The position numbers and the translations under genes are program-made. Below are positions 6,859 to 14,896 of a stretch of DNA of 37,689 nucleotides, piece by piece. The stretch is from Prevotella sp. (lineage in GTDB: Bacteria > Bacteroidota > Bacteroidia > Bacteroidales > Bacteroidaceae). Numbering within the stretch: position 1 is the stretch's first letter; the number at the start of each line of letters is the position of its first letter. The stretch covers positions 1 through 37,689 of the forward strand of contig JAFWQE010000221.1 of assembly GCA_017509155.1 (NCBI GenBank). The letters are read 5' to 3'. A model generated the notes under the pieces. The model saw only the letters and a list, made by a program, of their open reading frames with translations. It made no database searches and had not been told where the DNA came from.

Positions 6859-7527
6859 ATGGCAAAATTCGATAAACTGGCCGTTCTTAAGAAAATCGGC
6901 GACACGGGCATGGTGCCTGTGTTCTATCATAAAGACCTCGACATCTGTAAGAATGTCGTGAAGGCTTGCTACGAGGGCGGTGTGCGCGCCTTTGAGTTTA
7001 CCAACCGCGGCGACTTCGCCCATGAAATCTTTGGTGAGCTCGTGAAATGGGCCGACAAGGAATGTCCTGAGCTGGCGCTGGGCATAGGCTCGGTGGTCGA
7101 CGCTCCCACGGCTTCCCTCTACATCCAGCTCGGTGCTAACTTCGTAGTGGGTCCGTTGTTCAATCCCGAGATTGCTCCCGTCTGCAATCGTCGTCTGGTG
7201 CCCTATTGCCCCGGATGTATGACCGTGAGCGAGATTGGAAAGGCTCAGGAACTGGGTTGCGACCTCACGAAGGTGTTCCCGGGCGACGTGGTAGGTCCCA
7301 ACATGGTGAAGGGACTCAAGGCACCCATGCCATGGTCGAAGATCATGGTTACCGGTGGCGTCGCTCCCGAGGAAGACAACCTGAAGGCATGGTTCAAGGC
7401 TGGCGTCTATTGCGTCGGAATGGGCTCAAAGCTCTTCCCCAAGGACAAGGTGGCTGCCGGCGACTGGAACTATGTCACTGAGAAGTGCAAAGAGGCACTT
7501 GGCTATGTGGCTAAGGCCCGCGCATAG
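6859..7527 (+). CDS. eda: KDPG aldolase (2-dehydro-3-deoxyphosphogluconate aldolase)
   Basis: 222-residue class I aldolase of the KDPG/KHG family, splitting KDPG into pyruvate and glyceraldehyde-3-phosphate. Visible family motifs are the general acid/base region [11 protein letters not shown] (E46), [25 protein letters not shown] (94-105), PYCPGCMT (116-122) and the Schiff-base lysine segment [12 protein letters not shown] (K138), then VTGGV. ATG at 6859 follows AGAAGAAAGAAAA. It completes the altronate to KDG to KDPG to pyruvate route with uxaA and kdgK. No clear terminator is seen between eda and the sensor kinase gene 91 bp downstream. Confidence 0.93.
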   Translation: MAKFDKLAVLKKIGDTGMVPVFYHKDLDICKNVVKACYEGGVRAFEFTNRGDFAHEIFGELVKWADKECPELALGIGSVVDAPTASLYIQLGANFVVGPLFNPEIAPVCNRRLVPYCPGCMTVSEIGKAQELGCDLTKVFPGDVVGPNMVKGLKAPMPWSKIMVTGGVAPEEDNLKAWFKAGVYCVGMGSKLFPKDKVAAGDWNYVTEKCKEALGYVAKARA

Positions 7528-7618
7528 TATATCATTCAAAGGCTGAAAAGATGAAGGAATGAAAGATCGGGGCGGCATTGGTTACGTCTGGAAAACCTTT
7601 TCCAAAGAGGAAAAGGCC

Positions 7619-10600
7619 ATGATTGCCAAGCCCTTTCCGTCTCTCTTCCTACCTCTTTTCAGCTTTTTTCTTTTTCTTCTTTTCCAGTCGTGTGCTCCCG
7701 TTCACAAAGAAGAAGTGGATGCCTACAACACCACTTCCTACCGTCAGCACTACAAGAACCTCGATTCAACTTACTATTACGCAAAGAAGGCTTTCGAGCT
7801 TTCCTCCGACTATGAAGACGGGCGGGCGGAAGCCATCAACAACCTGGCATTCGTCCACATCTCGCGCATGGATTATGCCGAAGCACGCCGCATGCTCGAT
7901 AGCGTCTATGTGTGTACCGACAACCAGATAGAACTGCTCATAGCCTACATCCAGCAGATGAGGTTGTGCCAGCGCGAATCACGCAACAAAGACTTCTACG
8001 ACTATCAGGAAAAAGCATCGCGCTCGTTGAAACGCATCAATGAGGAAAGACCCTTCCTCGACGAGCATCAGCAACGACGAATGGTCTATGCTGAAAGCGA
8101 GTTCAGCATCGTTACCTCTACCTATTATTATTATGTTGGGCAGATGCAGGCTTCCGCCGAGGCTTTGAACCGCATCGACCCCAACGGAGAGATTCAGAAA
8201 GACACCGCTCAGTATCTGAACTATCTCTATCAGATAGGTGCTGGAGGCGTGATTGACACCGGCACGAAAGAGGAAATCGCCCAGCAGGAATGGGACTATC
8301 TGATGAATTGCTATCTGCTTGCCCAGCGCTCAGACGATGTCTATTGGGAAGCCAATGCCCTTCAAGGCATGAGCGAACACATGTTCGAGCCGACGAGCAG
8401 AGACCGCCTCATTGCCGACAACCTGCCGGCCATGAAATATGTGAACGAAGACAACATGCCCGACACGTTGCTGGCCGGATACCTCGCACAGAAGTCGTTG
8501 GCACTCTTTGCCGACTATGGCGACGTCTACCAGATAGCCGGCTCCTACCGAACGCTGGCTCAATGCTATTGGGCCATCGGCGACTACCACTCCTCGATAC
8601 TATGTCTTGAAGACGCGCTCCACAAGAATGAGTCCATTGAACTGGCGCCCGACTTGGTGGCCAGCATCAGGGAGCGCCTCTCGCTGACCTATTCGGCCAT
8701 TGATGACAAGAAGAATAGCGACATCAACCGGAACATCTATCTCGACATGCAGAAGAAGACGCGTCAGGATAGTGAGCTTGAGGCACGTGCCGAACAACTG
8801 TATCGTTCGTCCACCCAGCTGAATGCCATGATATGGGCGGTTGTCGTCATGATTGTCGTCGTGGCTTTGTCCATTTTCTTCTTCGACTATCTGCGTAGGC
8901 GCAGAGACCGCAACAAGCCGCTTTCCGACTTGCTTCAGCCGCTTGAGGAATGGCAGGAGAAGAACGGAGCCTATATCGAAGAGCTCATTGAGCAACAGGA
9001 CGAAATCAACGAGAAGCTCGTGGTCAGCCAGATGAACATCGTGCGCAACAAAAGGCGTAATGTGGAGAACCGTGCGAAGATCTTCCTTGTCAATAGTGTC
9101 ACGCCCTTCATCGACCGCATCATCAATGAGGTGCAGCTCCTCAAGAAGAGAAAGGAACCGGACAACGTTCGCGAAGAGCGACTCACATACATGGCTGAGC
9201 TCACTGACAAGATCAACGACTACAACAATGTGCTCACCCAATGGATACAACTCCAGCAGGGACAATTGTCTCTTCACATAGAGAGTTTTCCCGTGCAGCA
9301 GCTCTTCGACATCGTGCAACGCTCGCGCATGAGCTTCAAGATGAAAGGCATCGACTTGCAGATCGCGCCCACAAAGGAGGTCGTCAAGGCCGACAAGATT
9401 CTCACGCTTTTCATGATCAACACGATAGCCGACAATGCGCGTAAGTTCACATCTGAAGGTGGCGTAGTGAGAATCTCTGCATCGGAAGTCGGCTTGCCCG
9501 GACAGGAACCATGCGTCGAGATATCGGTGCAGGACACGGGTGCAGGAATTGAGGAGGAGCAGCTTGCTGGCATCTTCGAGCACAAAGTGTCGGGCGGCCA
9601 TGGATTCGGATTGATGAATTGCAAGGGCATCATTGATAAATACCGCAAGGTGAGCAAGATCTTCAATGTGTGCACCATATCGGCCGAGAGCAAAAGAGGG
9701 GAGGGGAGCCGTTTCTTCTTCCGTCTCCCCAAAGGTGTGCTCCGGACGATATCGTGGATAGTCATGCTCTTTGCCGGTTCATCCCAGGTTTGTGCCGACC
9801 AGATGAGCGACCTACAGCAGCTCTCATCAGCTTACGCTGATAGCGTCTATGAGCTGAACCTCCGCCACAACTATGCTTCCGCCATCGCGTATGCCGATAG
9901 TGCGCTTGCCGCCGTCAACAAGATGCAGCAGCTTTCAGGGAAAAAGAAACGACCGCTCGCCTTGTACGAGGACACCGCACTGACGCCAACGGAAATCATC
10001 TGGCACAAAGACAGCATTCCGGCTGACTACAACATGCTGCTCTTCCTTCGCAATGAGCTTGCCGTGGCTGCTCTGGCTTCCCACAACTGGCCGCTCTATA
10101 CATATAATAATAATGTATATACCAAATTATATAAGGAACTGACCGCCGACCGCACACTCGGAGAGTATGTGAAGACCATGCAGCGCTCAGAGGTGAACAA
10201 GAACATTGCCATCATATTGCTGGTGCTTCTGCTCATCGCCATCTTGGTAGCCTACTATATGCTTTACTACCGCCATCGGCTCTATTTCCGCTTCTGCATG
10301 GAGCGTGTGGAGCACATCAACAAGATGCTTCTGAGCAATCTCTCCGACGAGGAAAAGCTCTCTACGCTTGACGCACAGATGGAGACCGCCGACCGTTTCC
10401 CGCCCGAGCTGAAAAGCATCGTGGAGAGAATACGCGAAGCATTGGTCATGACCGTGGAGAACAAGAAAAGCCAGCACCTCAGCATTGAGCTGGCCGAAGA
10501 CGAATGCCGGCGTGCTGAATATGAGGACCAGAAACTCTACGTGAGCAACAACGTTCTCGACAACTGCCTGAGCACCTTGAAGCACGAGACGATGTATTAT

Positions 10601-11107
10601 CCCAGCCGCATCCGTCAGCTCGTTGACCAGATGGGCGAGGGCTCTCCACAAGAAGGGACCGAAGGAGAACTCGTTGAGGCCATCGACGAGCTCGTCATGT
10701 ACTACAAAGAGCTCTATTCCATGTTGTCGGCCCAAGCCATGCGTCAGGTCGACACCATCAGGCACGACTGTCGCCCGATGACCATCCACGGAGCACGGGT
10801 CATGGGTGAGGAAGCCATGATTCAGTACCTTTTTGAAATCCTCCAGAAACAATCGGGCGACAAGACCTTGCAGGTGGAGGCCGCCGTCGACGACTCACGT
10901 TATGTGATGTTCCACGTCAGCATGCCCCATCTGCCACATCGTGAGTTCTTCGTGCCTTCCATCCAGAACATTCCTTTCCTCATCTGTCGACAGATAGTGA
11001 GGGAGAACAGCGAATACACAAATCTCAGAGGTTGCGGCATTGTTGCCTCTCCCATGGACAATGGGGGGACAAGTTTCACCGTGACGCTCGCCCGATCAAT
11101 AGCATAA
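7619..11107 (+). CDS. Large lipoprotein sensor kinase with two kinase-like modules
   Basis: 1162 residues from ATG 7619. The frame is open 20 codons further up, but 7619 begins a clean lipoprotein signal (FLFLLFQSC) and follows AAAGAGGAAAAGG. Order: helical TPR-like sensor region to about residue 400; membrane helix about 403-425; coiled coil; a dimerisation-like helix with NSVTPF (492-497) where a histidine would be expected; a GHKL ATPase domain with N-box NTIADNARKF (601-610), DTGAG (639-643) and GGHGFGL (659-665). Then a second hydrophobic segment (707-726), TPR-like helices, a membrane helix (863-885), a second dimerisation-like helix with KHETMYYP (H989), and a degenerate ATPase-like end. 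I believe the parts correspond to DUF5112 and DUF5113, from memory. The response regulator gene follows by 24 bp. Its signal is unknown. Confidence 0.8.
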   Translation: MIAKPFPSLFLPLFSFFLFLLFQSCAPVHKEEVDAYNTTSYRQHYKNLDSTYYYAKKAFELSSDYEDGRAEAINNLAFVHISRMDYAEARRMLDSVYVCTDNQIELLIAYIQQMRLCQRESRNKDFYDYQEKASRSLKRINEERPFLDEHQQRRMVYAESEFSIVTSTYYYYVGQMQASAEALNRIDPNGEIQKDTAQYLNYLYQIGAGGVIDTGTKEEIAQQEWDYLMNCYLLAQRSDDVYWEANALQGMSEHMFEPTSRDRLIADNLPAMKYVNEDNMPDTLLAGYLAQKSLALFADYGDVYQIAGSYRTLAQCYWAIGDYHSSILCLEDALHKNESIELAPDLVASIRERLSLTYSAIDDKKNSDINRNIYLDMQKKTRQDSELEARAEQLYRSSTQLNAMIWAVVVMIVVVALSIFFFDYLRRRRDRNKPLSDLLQPLEEWQEKNGAYIEELIEQQDEINEKLVVSQMNIVRNKRRNVENRAKIFLVNSVTPFIDRIINEVQLLKKRKEPDNVREERLTYMAELTDKINDYNNVLTQWIQLQQGQLSLHIESFPVQQLFDIVQRSRMSFKMKGIDLQIAPTKEVVKADKILTLFMINTIADNARKFTSEGGVVRISASEVGLPGQEPCVEISVQDTGAGIEEEQLAGIFEHKVSGGHGFGLMNCKGIIDKYRKVSKIFNVCTISAESKRGEGSRFFFRLPKGVLRTISWIVMLFAGSSQVCADQMSDLQQLSSAYADSVYELNLRHNYASAIAYADSALAAVNKMQQLSGKKKRPLALYEDTALTPTEIIWHKDSIPADYNMLLFLRNELAVAALASHNWPLYTYNNNVYTKLYKELTADRTLGEYVKTMQRSEVNKNIAIILLVLLLIAILVAYYMLYYRHRLYFRFCMERVEHINKMLLSNLSDEEKLSTLDAQMETADRFPPELKSIVERIREALVMTVENKKSQHLSIELAEDECRRAEYEDQKLYVSNNVLDNCLSTLKHETMYYPSRIRQLVDQMGEGSPQEGTEGELVEAIDELVMYYKELYSMLSAQAMRQVDTIRHDCRPMTIHGARVMGEEAMIQYLFEILQKQSGDKTLQVEAAVDDSRYVMFHVSMPHLPHREFFVPSIQNIPFLICRQIVRENSEYTNLRGCGIVASPMDNGGTSFTVTLARSIA

Positions 11108-11131
11108 GAATAATCAAGAAACATAGAAGAT

Positions 11132-11857
11132 ATGGAAAAGTTCAAAGTAATCATCGTAGAGGACGTGCCCCTGGAACTGAAGGGCACAGAAGGCATCTTC
11201 CGCAACGACATTCCGGAGGCTGAGATAATTGGCACCGCAGAGAACGAGACGGCTTACTGGCGACTCATCAAGGGCAACAAGCCCGACCTCGTGCTCTTGG
11301 ACCTTGGCTTGGGGGGCTCCACCACCGTCGGCGTGGAAATATGCCGTCACACCAAAGAGGCCTATCCCGCCGTCAAGGTGCTCATCTTCACTGGCGAAAT
11401 ACTGAACGAAAAGCTTTGGGTAGACGTGCTCGATGCGGGTTGCGATGGCATCTGCCTGAAAAGTGGCGAACTGCTCACGCGCGGCGATGTGGCCAGTGTG
11501 ATGTCGGGCAAGAAGATGGTGTTCAACCAGCCCATACTCGAGAAAATCATCGAGCGATTCAAGTATAGCGTCAGCAGTCAGCTGATGCGACAAGAGGCGC
11601 TGGTCAGCTATGAGATTGACGAATACGACGAGCGATTCCTTCGTCACCTCGCACTCGGCTACACAAAGGAACAAATCACCAATCTAAGAGGAATGCCTTT
11701 CGGTGTGAAGAGTCTGGAGAAGCGGCAGAACGAGCTCATACAGAAGCTGTTCCCCGACGGAAACGGAGGCATCGGCATCAATGCCACACGTCTGGTGGTA
11801 AGGGCGTGCGAACTACGCATCATCGACATCGACAACCTACAGCCTGATGAAGATTAG
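11132..11857 (+). CDS. Response regulator with LuxR-like output
   Basis: 241 residues. The receiver domain (1-125) has the acidic pair E10/D11, phospho-acceptor D57 in LVLLDLGLGG, T87 (IFTGE) and K110 (CLKSGE), so all phosphorylation-site residues are present. The C-terminal part (about 155-235) is helical: FLRHLALGYTKEQIT, SLEKRQNELIQKLF and NATRLVVRACELRIID. This resembles a divergent LuxR-type helix-turn-helix, with an inserted GMPFGVK and a long gap before the last helix. It is the obvious partner of the kinase gene 24 bp upstream. Its stop overlaps the next gene's start by 11 bp. Targets are not evident from the sequence. Confidence 0.85.
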   Translation: MEKFKVIIVEDVPLELKGTEGIFRNDIPEAEIIGTAENETAYWRLIKGNKPDLVLLDLGLGGSTTVGVEICRHTKEAYPAVKVLIFTGEILNEKLWVDVLDAGCDGICLKSGELLTRGDVASVMSGKKMVFNQPILEKIIERFKYSVSSQLMRQEALVSYEIDEYDERFLRHLALGYTKEQITNLRGMPFGVKSLEKRQNELIQKLFPDGNGGIGINATRLVVRACELRIIDIDNLQPDED

Positions 11858-12533
11858 CAATCCCTCCACATCCCCACTTCCCCCTTCCCCCGACAAAGGG
11901 GAGCAGGGGGAGCACCAGGTGGGTCAACGAAGAGCACTCTTCCATTGGACAGGCATCTGTGCCGTAGTGCTCATCGTGGCTCAGCTCCTGATTGTGCTCG
12001 TGTCGTGGATTGTCAGCTCGTCCATGGCAGGTTCTTCGTTGCGCTCAATGCTCAATAGTGAAGGCCTGAGGTGGTTTTTCGGCCATTTCATCGACCAAAT
12101 GGCATCACCGCTTCTCGTCTGGATGGTCTTGCTCGCCATGGCTTGGGGAGCCTATCGAGGTTCAGGGCTTTCTTGCATTTTCCGACGTCACCGTCCGCTC
12201 ATCCTACGCCAGCGCTATGCCCTTATCATCGTTTCCATCGAGCTTCTCGTGTTTGTTGTCCTGATGTGTTTGCTTACGCTTGTGCCTCATGCCGTACTCT
12301 TGAGCAGCACAGGAACGTTGTTCCCAAGTCCTTTCAGTCGTTCTCTCGTTCCTTCGCTGGCCTTTATCCATACGATTTGCTCATTGACCTATGGCCTTGC
12401 CAGCAAGAGTCTCACTTCCTTTGAAGGCGTGATGAAGGCGCTGGCTTCTGGCTTCCATCCAGTCCTTCCTTTCTTTGTCCTCTACATTCTGGGAATGCAA
12501 CTTTACCATACCGTCTGTTATGTCTTTTCTTGA
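11847..12533 (+). CDS. Small multi-pass membrane protein, possibly related to part of AbgT
   Basis: 228 residues with about five hydrophobic segments (near residues 32-60, 83-105, 122-153, 170-188 and 203-224). The piece SMLNSEGLRWFF followed by a membrane helix and GAYRGSGL faintly resembles the N-terminal part of AbgT-type p-aminobenzoyl-glutamate transporters, but the protein is less than half that family's length, so no function is claimed. The ATG overlaps the response regulator's stop by 11 bp, suggesting translational coupling and membership of the same signalling operon. The first 27 residues (STSPLPPSPDKGEQGE) are encoded by a C-rich/G-rich inverted repeat that looks like an intergenic repeat taken into the frame. 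Confidence 0.65.
   Translation: MKISNPSTSPLPPSPDKGEQGEHQVGQRRALFHWTGICAVVLIVAQLLIVLVSWIVSSSMAGSSLRSMLNSEGLRWFFGHFIDQMASPLLVWMVLLAMAWGAYRGSGLSCIFRRHRPLILRQRYALIIVSIELLVFVVLMCLLTLVPHAVLLSSTGTLFPSPFSRSLVPSLAFIHTICSLTYGLASKSLTSFEGVMKALASGFHPVLPFFVLYILGMQLYHTVCYVFS
11876..11910. repeat. C-rich/G-rich inverted repeat inside the start of the membrane-protein gene
   Basis: CCCCCTTCCCC and GGGGAGCAGGGGG face each other across a short loop. The element supplies the SPLPPSPDKGEQGE residues of the 11847 gene. Base composition here differs sharply from the flanking coding sequence. Confidence 0.5.
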
Positions 12534-12861
12534 TGGTGACTCCCATCTCTTCTCCCTTCTTGACATCATCTGCCGCTTTTCCTCACAAAATCTGCCAGAT
12601 TAACTCAAGAAAAACGGCACTTTTATTCATCAAAAGCGCCAGTTTAGAGACAAAATATCTAGCTTGGACCAACACTGAGGCTTGCTGACGACAAACAGGT
12701 CTGCCTGCTATGCAAAGACTTTTCTCTCGCATAGTAAAAAGGCTGATAATACACAATAATCCCCATTTATTATTAAATTTGGCAAATAAAAACCGACATT
12801 TCGCCGCCATGTTGCTTGTATGTCGATTTTTTTCAATAATTTTGCAGGCTGTAATTAATGC
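12534..12861. other. Intergenic region with two candidate promoters
   Basis: No gene is seen in these 328 bp. There is a weak 6-bp hairpin (CTATGC 12708-12713 with GCATAG 12729-12734). Two TAnnTTTG elements occur on the plus strand: TAAATTTG at 12774-12781, without a good -33 box, and TAATTTTG at 12837-12844. The TCTGCCAGATTAACTC stretch near 12587 resembles the TGCCAAATAAACT repeats at 18625-18659. Confidence 0.5.
12816..12844 (+). promoter_or_regulatory. Promoter of the outer-membrane protein gene
   Basis: TAATTTTG at 12837-12844 matches TAnnTTTG, with TTG at 12816-12818 (18-bp gap) or 12812-12814 (22-bp gap) as -33 box. Transcription would start about 12850, leaving a very short leader before the ATGs at 12862 and 12871. 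Confidence 0.5.
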
Positions 12862-14181
12862 ATGTGTAATATGAGAAAGACAATATGCGGGCTGCTGCTA
12901 GCTGCCGTCAGCGTGTCGGCGAATGGCCAAAGCGGCACCAATTCCCCATACTCTCAGTATGGCCTTGGCGTGCTTGCCGACCAGACGAGCGGCTTCAACC
13001 GTGGCATGAATGGTGTTGGTGTGGGCTTCCGCGAACATAATCAGGTGAACTTCGTGAATCCGGCATCGTATAGCGCCATGGATTCGCTGACATTCATTTT
13101 CGATGCGGGTGTGTCTGCCCAGATAACCAATTTCAATGAAAACGGGAAAAAGAAGAATGCCAAAAACGCTGACTTCGAATATGCCGTGGCAGGCTTCCGC
13201 ATGGCTCGCCATCTGGGCATGAGCTTTGGTGTGCTCCCGTTCACCAATGTCGGGTACAATTTCTCTACAAGTGCCGTGCTCGATGCCAATCAGACCATCG
13301 GATATATCAACCAGTATAAGGGTTCTGGTGGAATTCATCAGGTCTTTGTCGGTATGGGATGGGAACCGGTACGCCACTTGTCGGTGGGATTTAATGCCTC
13401 TTACGTGTGGGGTGAAATCAACCGTTCCATCAGTAATGCCTACGACGAGGGAAGCGGTACGGAGTATTCGAGCATCAACAGTTTGTCGAAAGTATACTCA
13501 GCAACCGCCAGAAGCTATAAGCTGGACTTCGGTGTTCAGTACCAGTTGCCGTTGGGAAAGAAAGACTTCCTCGTAGTGGGCGGTACGTTCAGTCCAGGGC
13601 ATAAGATGAATTCCACGCCCCAGTGCACGGTGACAAGCGTGAACCCCGTCACGAGCGTTTCCAATCCCACCCCTTATTCCATTGAGGATGCACTGGAACT
13701 GCCCAACATGATGTCGGCAGGACTGATGTTCAACCACAACAACCAGTTGAAAGTAGGCGTCGACTACAGCCTTCAGCAGTGGAGCAAAACCTCGTTCCCC
13801 GTCTACAAAGTACAGAACGATGTTCCTTCCTATGTGCTGAGCAATGACTATTTCCTTGACCGGCACAAAGTGACGATTGGCGGAGAGTATGGTCGTGGCG
13901 AAATGGTTCGCGGCTTCTTTAACCGCCTTCGCTATCGTGCCGGCGTGTCCTATAGCACTCCCTATGTGAAGATCAATGGTGTCGACGGACCTAAGGAACT
14001 GTCGGTAAGCGCAGGCTTCGGCATTCCCATTGTCAACATCATCAACAACCGTTCGTATCTGAACATCTCTGCCCAGTGGGGACATCTTTCCGGAAAGGGA
14101 CTCATTACAGAGAATACGTTCCGCATCAACATCGGCATGACCTTCAACGAGCGCTGGTTCATGAAGTGGAAGGTAGAGTAG
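12862..14181 (+). CDS. Outer-membrane beta-barrel protein, FadL/porin-like
   Basis: 439 residues. The N-terminus is a signal peptide (MRKTICGLLLAAVSVSANGQ) if translation starts at the second ATG, 12871; the first ATG adds MCN and lies only about 12 nt from the predicted transcription start, so 12871 may be the true start. The mature part begins SPYSQYGLGVL and continues with alternating amphipathic strands (MSFGVLPFTNVGYNFS, SVGFNASYVWGEIN, NQLKVGVDYSLQQW), ending FRINIGMTFNERWFMKWKVE, as in Bacteroidetes barrel proteins of the porin/FadL-like type. The ligand is unknown. lptC follows by 24 bp, so a role in the outer membrane or lipid handling is plausible. From memory, related genomes often carry a TPR gene between this gene and lptC; here there is none. 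Confidence 0.8.
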   Translation: MCNMRKTICGLLLAAVSVSANGQSGTNSPYSQYGLGVLADQTSGFNRGMNGVGVGFREHNQVNFVNPASYSAMDSLTFIFDAGVSAQITNFNENGKKKNAKNADFEYAVAGFRMARHLGMSFGVLPFTNVGYNFSTSAVLDANQTIGYINQYKGSGGIHQVFVGMGWEPVRHLSVGFNASYVWGEINRSISNAYDEGSGTEYSSINSLSKVYSATARSYKLDFGVQYQLPLGKKDFLVVGGTFSPGHKMNSTPQCTVTSVNPVTSVSNPTPYSIEDALELPNMMSAGLMFNHNNQLKVGVDYSLQQWSKTSFPVYKVQNDVPSYVLSNDYFLDRHKVTIGGEYGRGEMVRGFFNRLRYRAGVSYSTPYVKINGVDGPKELSVSAGFGIPIVNIINNRSYLNISAQWGHLSGKGLITENTFRINIGMTFNERWFMKWKVE

Positions 14182-14205
14182 GGGAAAGCCAGAAAGAGAA
14201 GCGCA

Positions 14206-14862
14206 ATGAGAAGACGCAACGTCCACCAGGTCCTGTTCTTAGCCTTTCTTTGCACCCTCGTCATGAGTTGCAATGAAGCGAAGGAGCACACCGCACCCGC
14301 CATCTATCCCAGGGATTCGGTGTCGGTAATGACTACGTGGGGCGTCAACACCCTCATCAGCGATTCGGGCGTCATCAAATACCGTATTGTAACCGAGAAA
14401 TGGGAAGTCAACCAGGTGAAGGACCCTTCACGATGGATTTTCGAAAAAGGATTGTTTCTTGAGCAGTTCGATGAGAAGTTCCACATTGAGGCTTACATAC
14501 AGGCAGACACCGCCTTCTATTACGACCGGAAAAAGCTATGGGAACTGCATGGGCGCGTGAAGGTGAGAACCAAGGACGGGCTTCGTTTCTCAAGCGAAGA
14601 GCTCTTCTGGGACCAGCTCAGCCACGAGTTCTATAGCAATAAGTTCTCGCGCGTGATCACTCCGACACGCGAAATGCAAGGCTCCTATTTCCTGAGCAAT
14701 GAGGACATGACCCACTACACGGTGAGCAACACCAAGGGTTCGTTCGTGAAGGGAGCCGGCGGATTCGGAACCAACGAGGACGACACAATTCTCTCTGCAC
14801 CCGATAGCGTGAAGGAGATGAAACGTCAGCCCACCTATGCGAAGCCGAAGACGGCAAACTGA
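14206..14862 (+). CDS. lptC: LPS export protein LptC, Bacteroidetes type
   Basis: 218 residues. A lipoprotein-like signal (FLAFLCTLVMSC, C22) replaces the N-terminal membrane helix of the E. coli protein. The LptC beta-jellyroll is recognisable: MTTWGVNTLISDSGVIKYRI, WIFEKGLFLEQFDE, ADTAFYYDRKKLWELHGRVK and SEELFWDQLSHEFYSNKF. LptC sits on the periplasmic side of the LptB2FG transporter and passes LPS to the LptA bridge. Its position between an outer-membrane barrel gene and a CNNM/CorC-type gene is, as I recall, common in this phylum. The Asp- and Lys-rich tail after about residue 190 is probably disordered. Confidence 0.85.
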   Translation: MRRRNVHQVLFLAFLCTLVMSCNEAKEHTAPAIYPRDSVSVMTTWGVNTLISDSGVIKYRIVTEKWEVNQVKDPSRWIFEKGLFLEQFDEKFHIEAYIQADTAFYYDRKKLWELHGRVKVRTKDGLRFSSEELFWDQLSHEFYSNKFSRVITPTREMQGSYFLSNEDMTHYTVSNTKGSFVKGAGGFGTNEDDTILSAPDSVKEMKRQPTYAKPKTAN

Positions 14863-14896
14863 TAACAAGTAACAACAAAACGTGAAGCAAGTATAA

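Noticed and set aside
7559-7618. Upstream 20-codon extension of the sensor kinase
   Set aside because: It would place a polar stretch before the lipoprotein signal; ATG 7619 gives a normal signal with a cysteine lipobox.
8600-9601. 333-codon minus-strand ORF
   Set aside because: It lies wholly antisense to the sensor kinase and shows no domain; long antisense frames are expected at this base composition.
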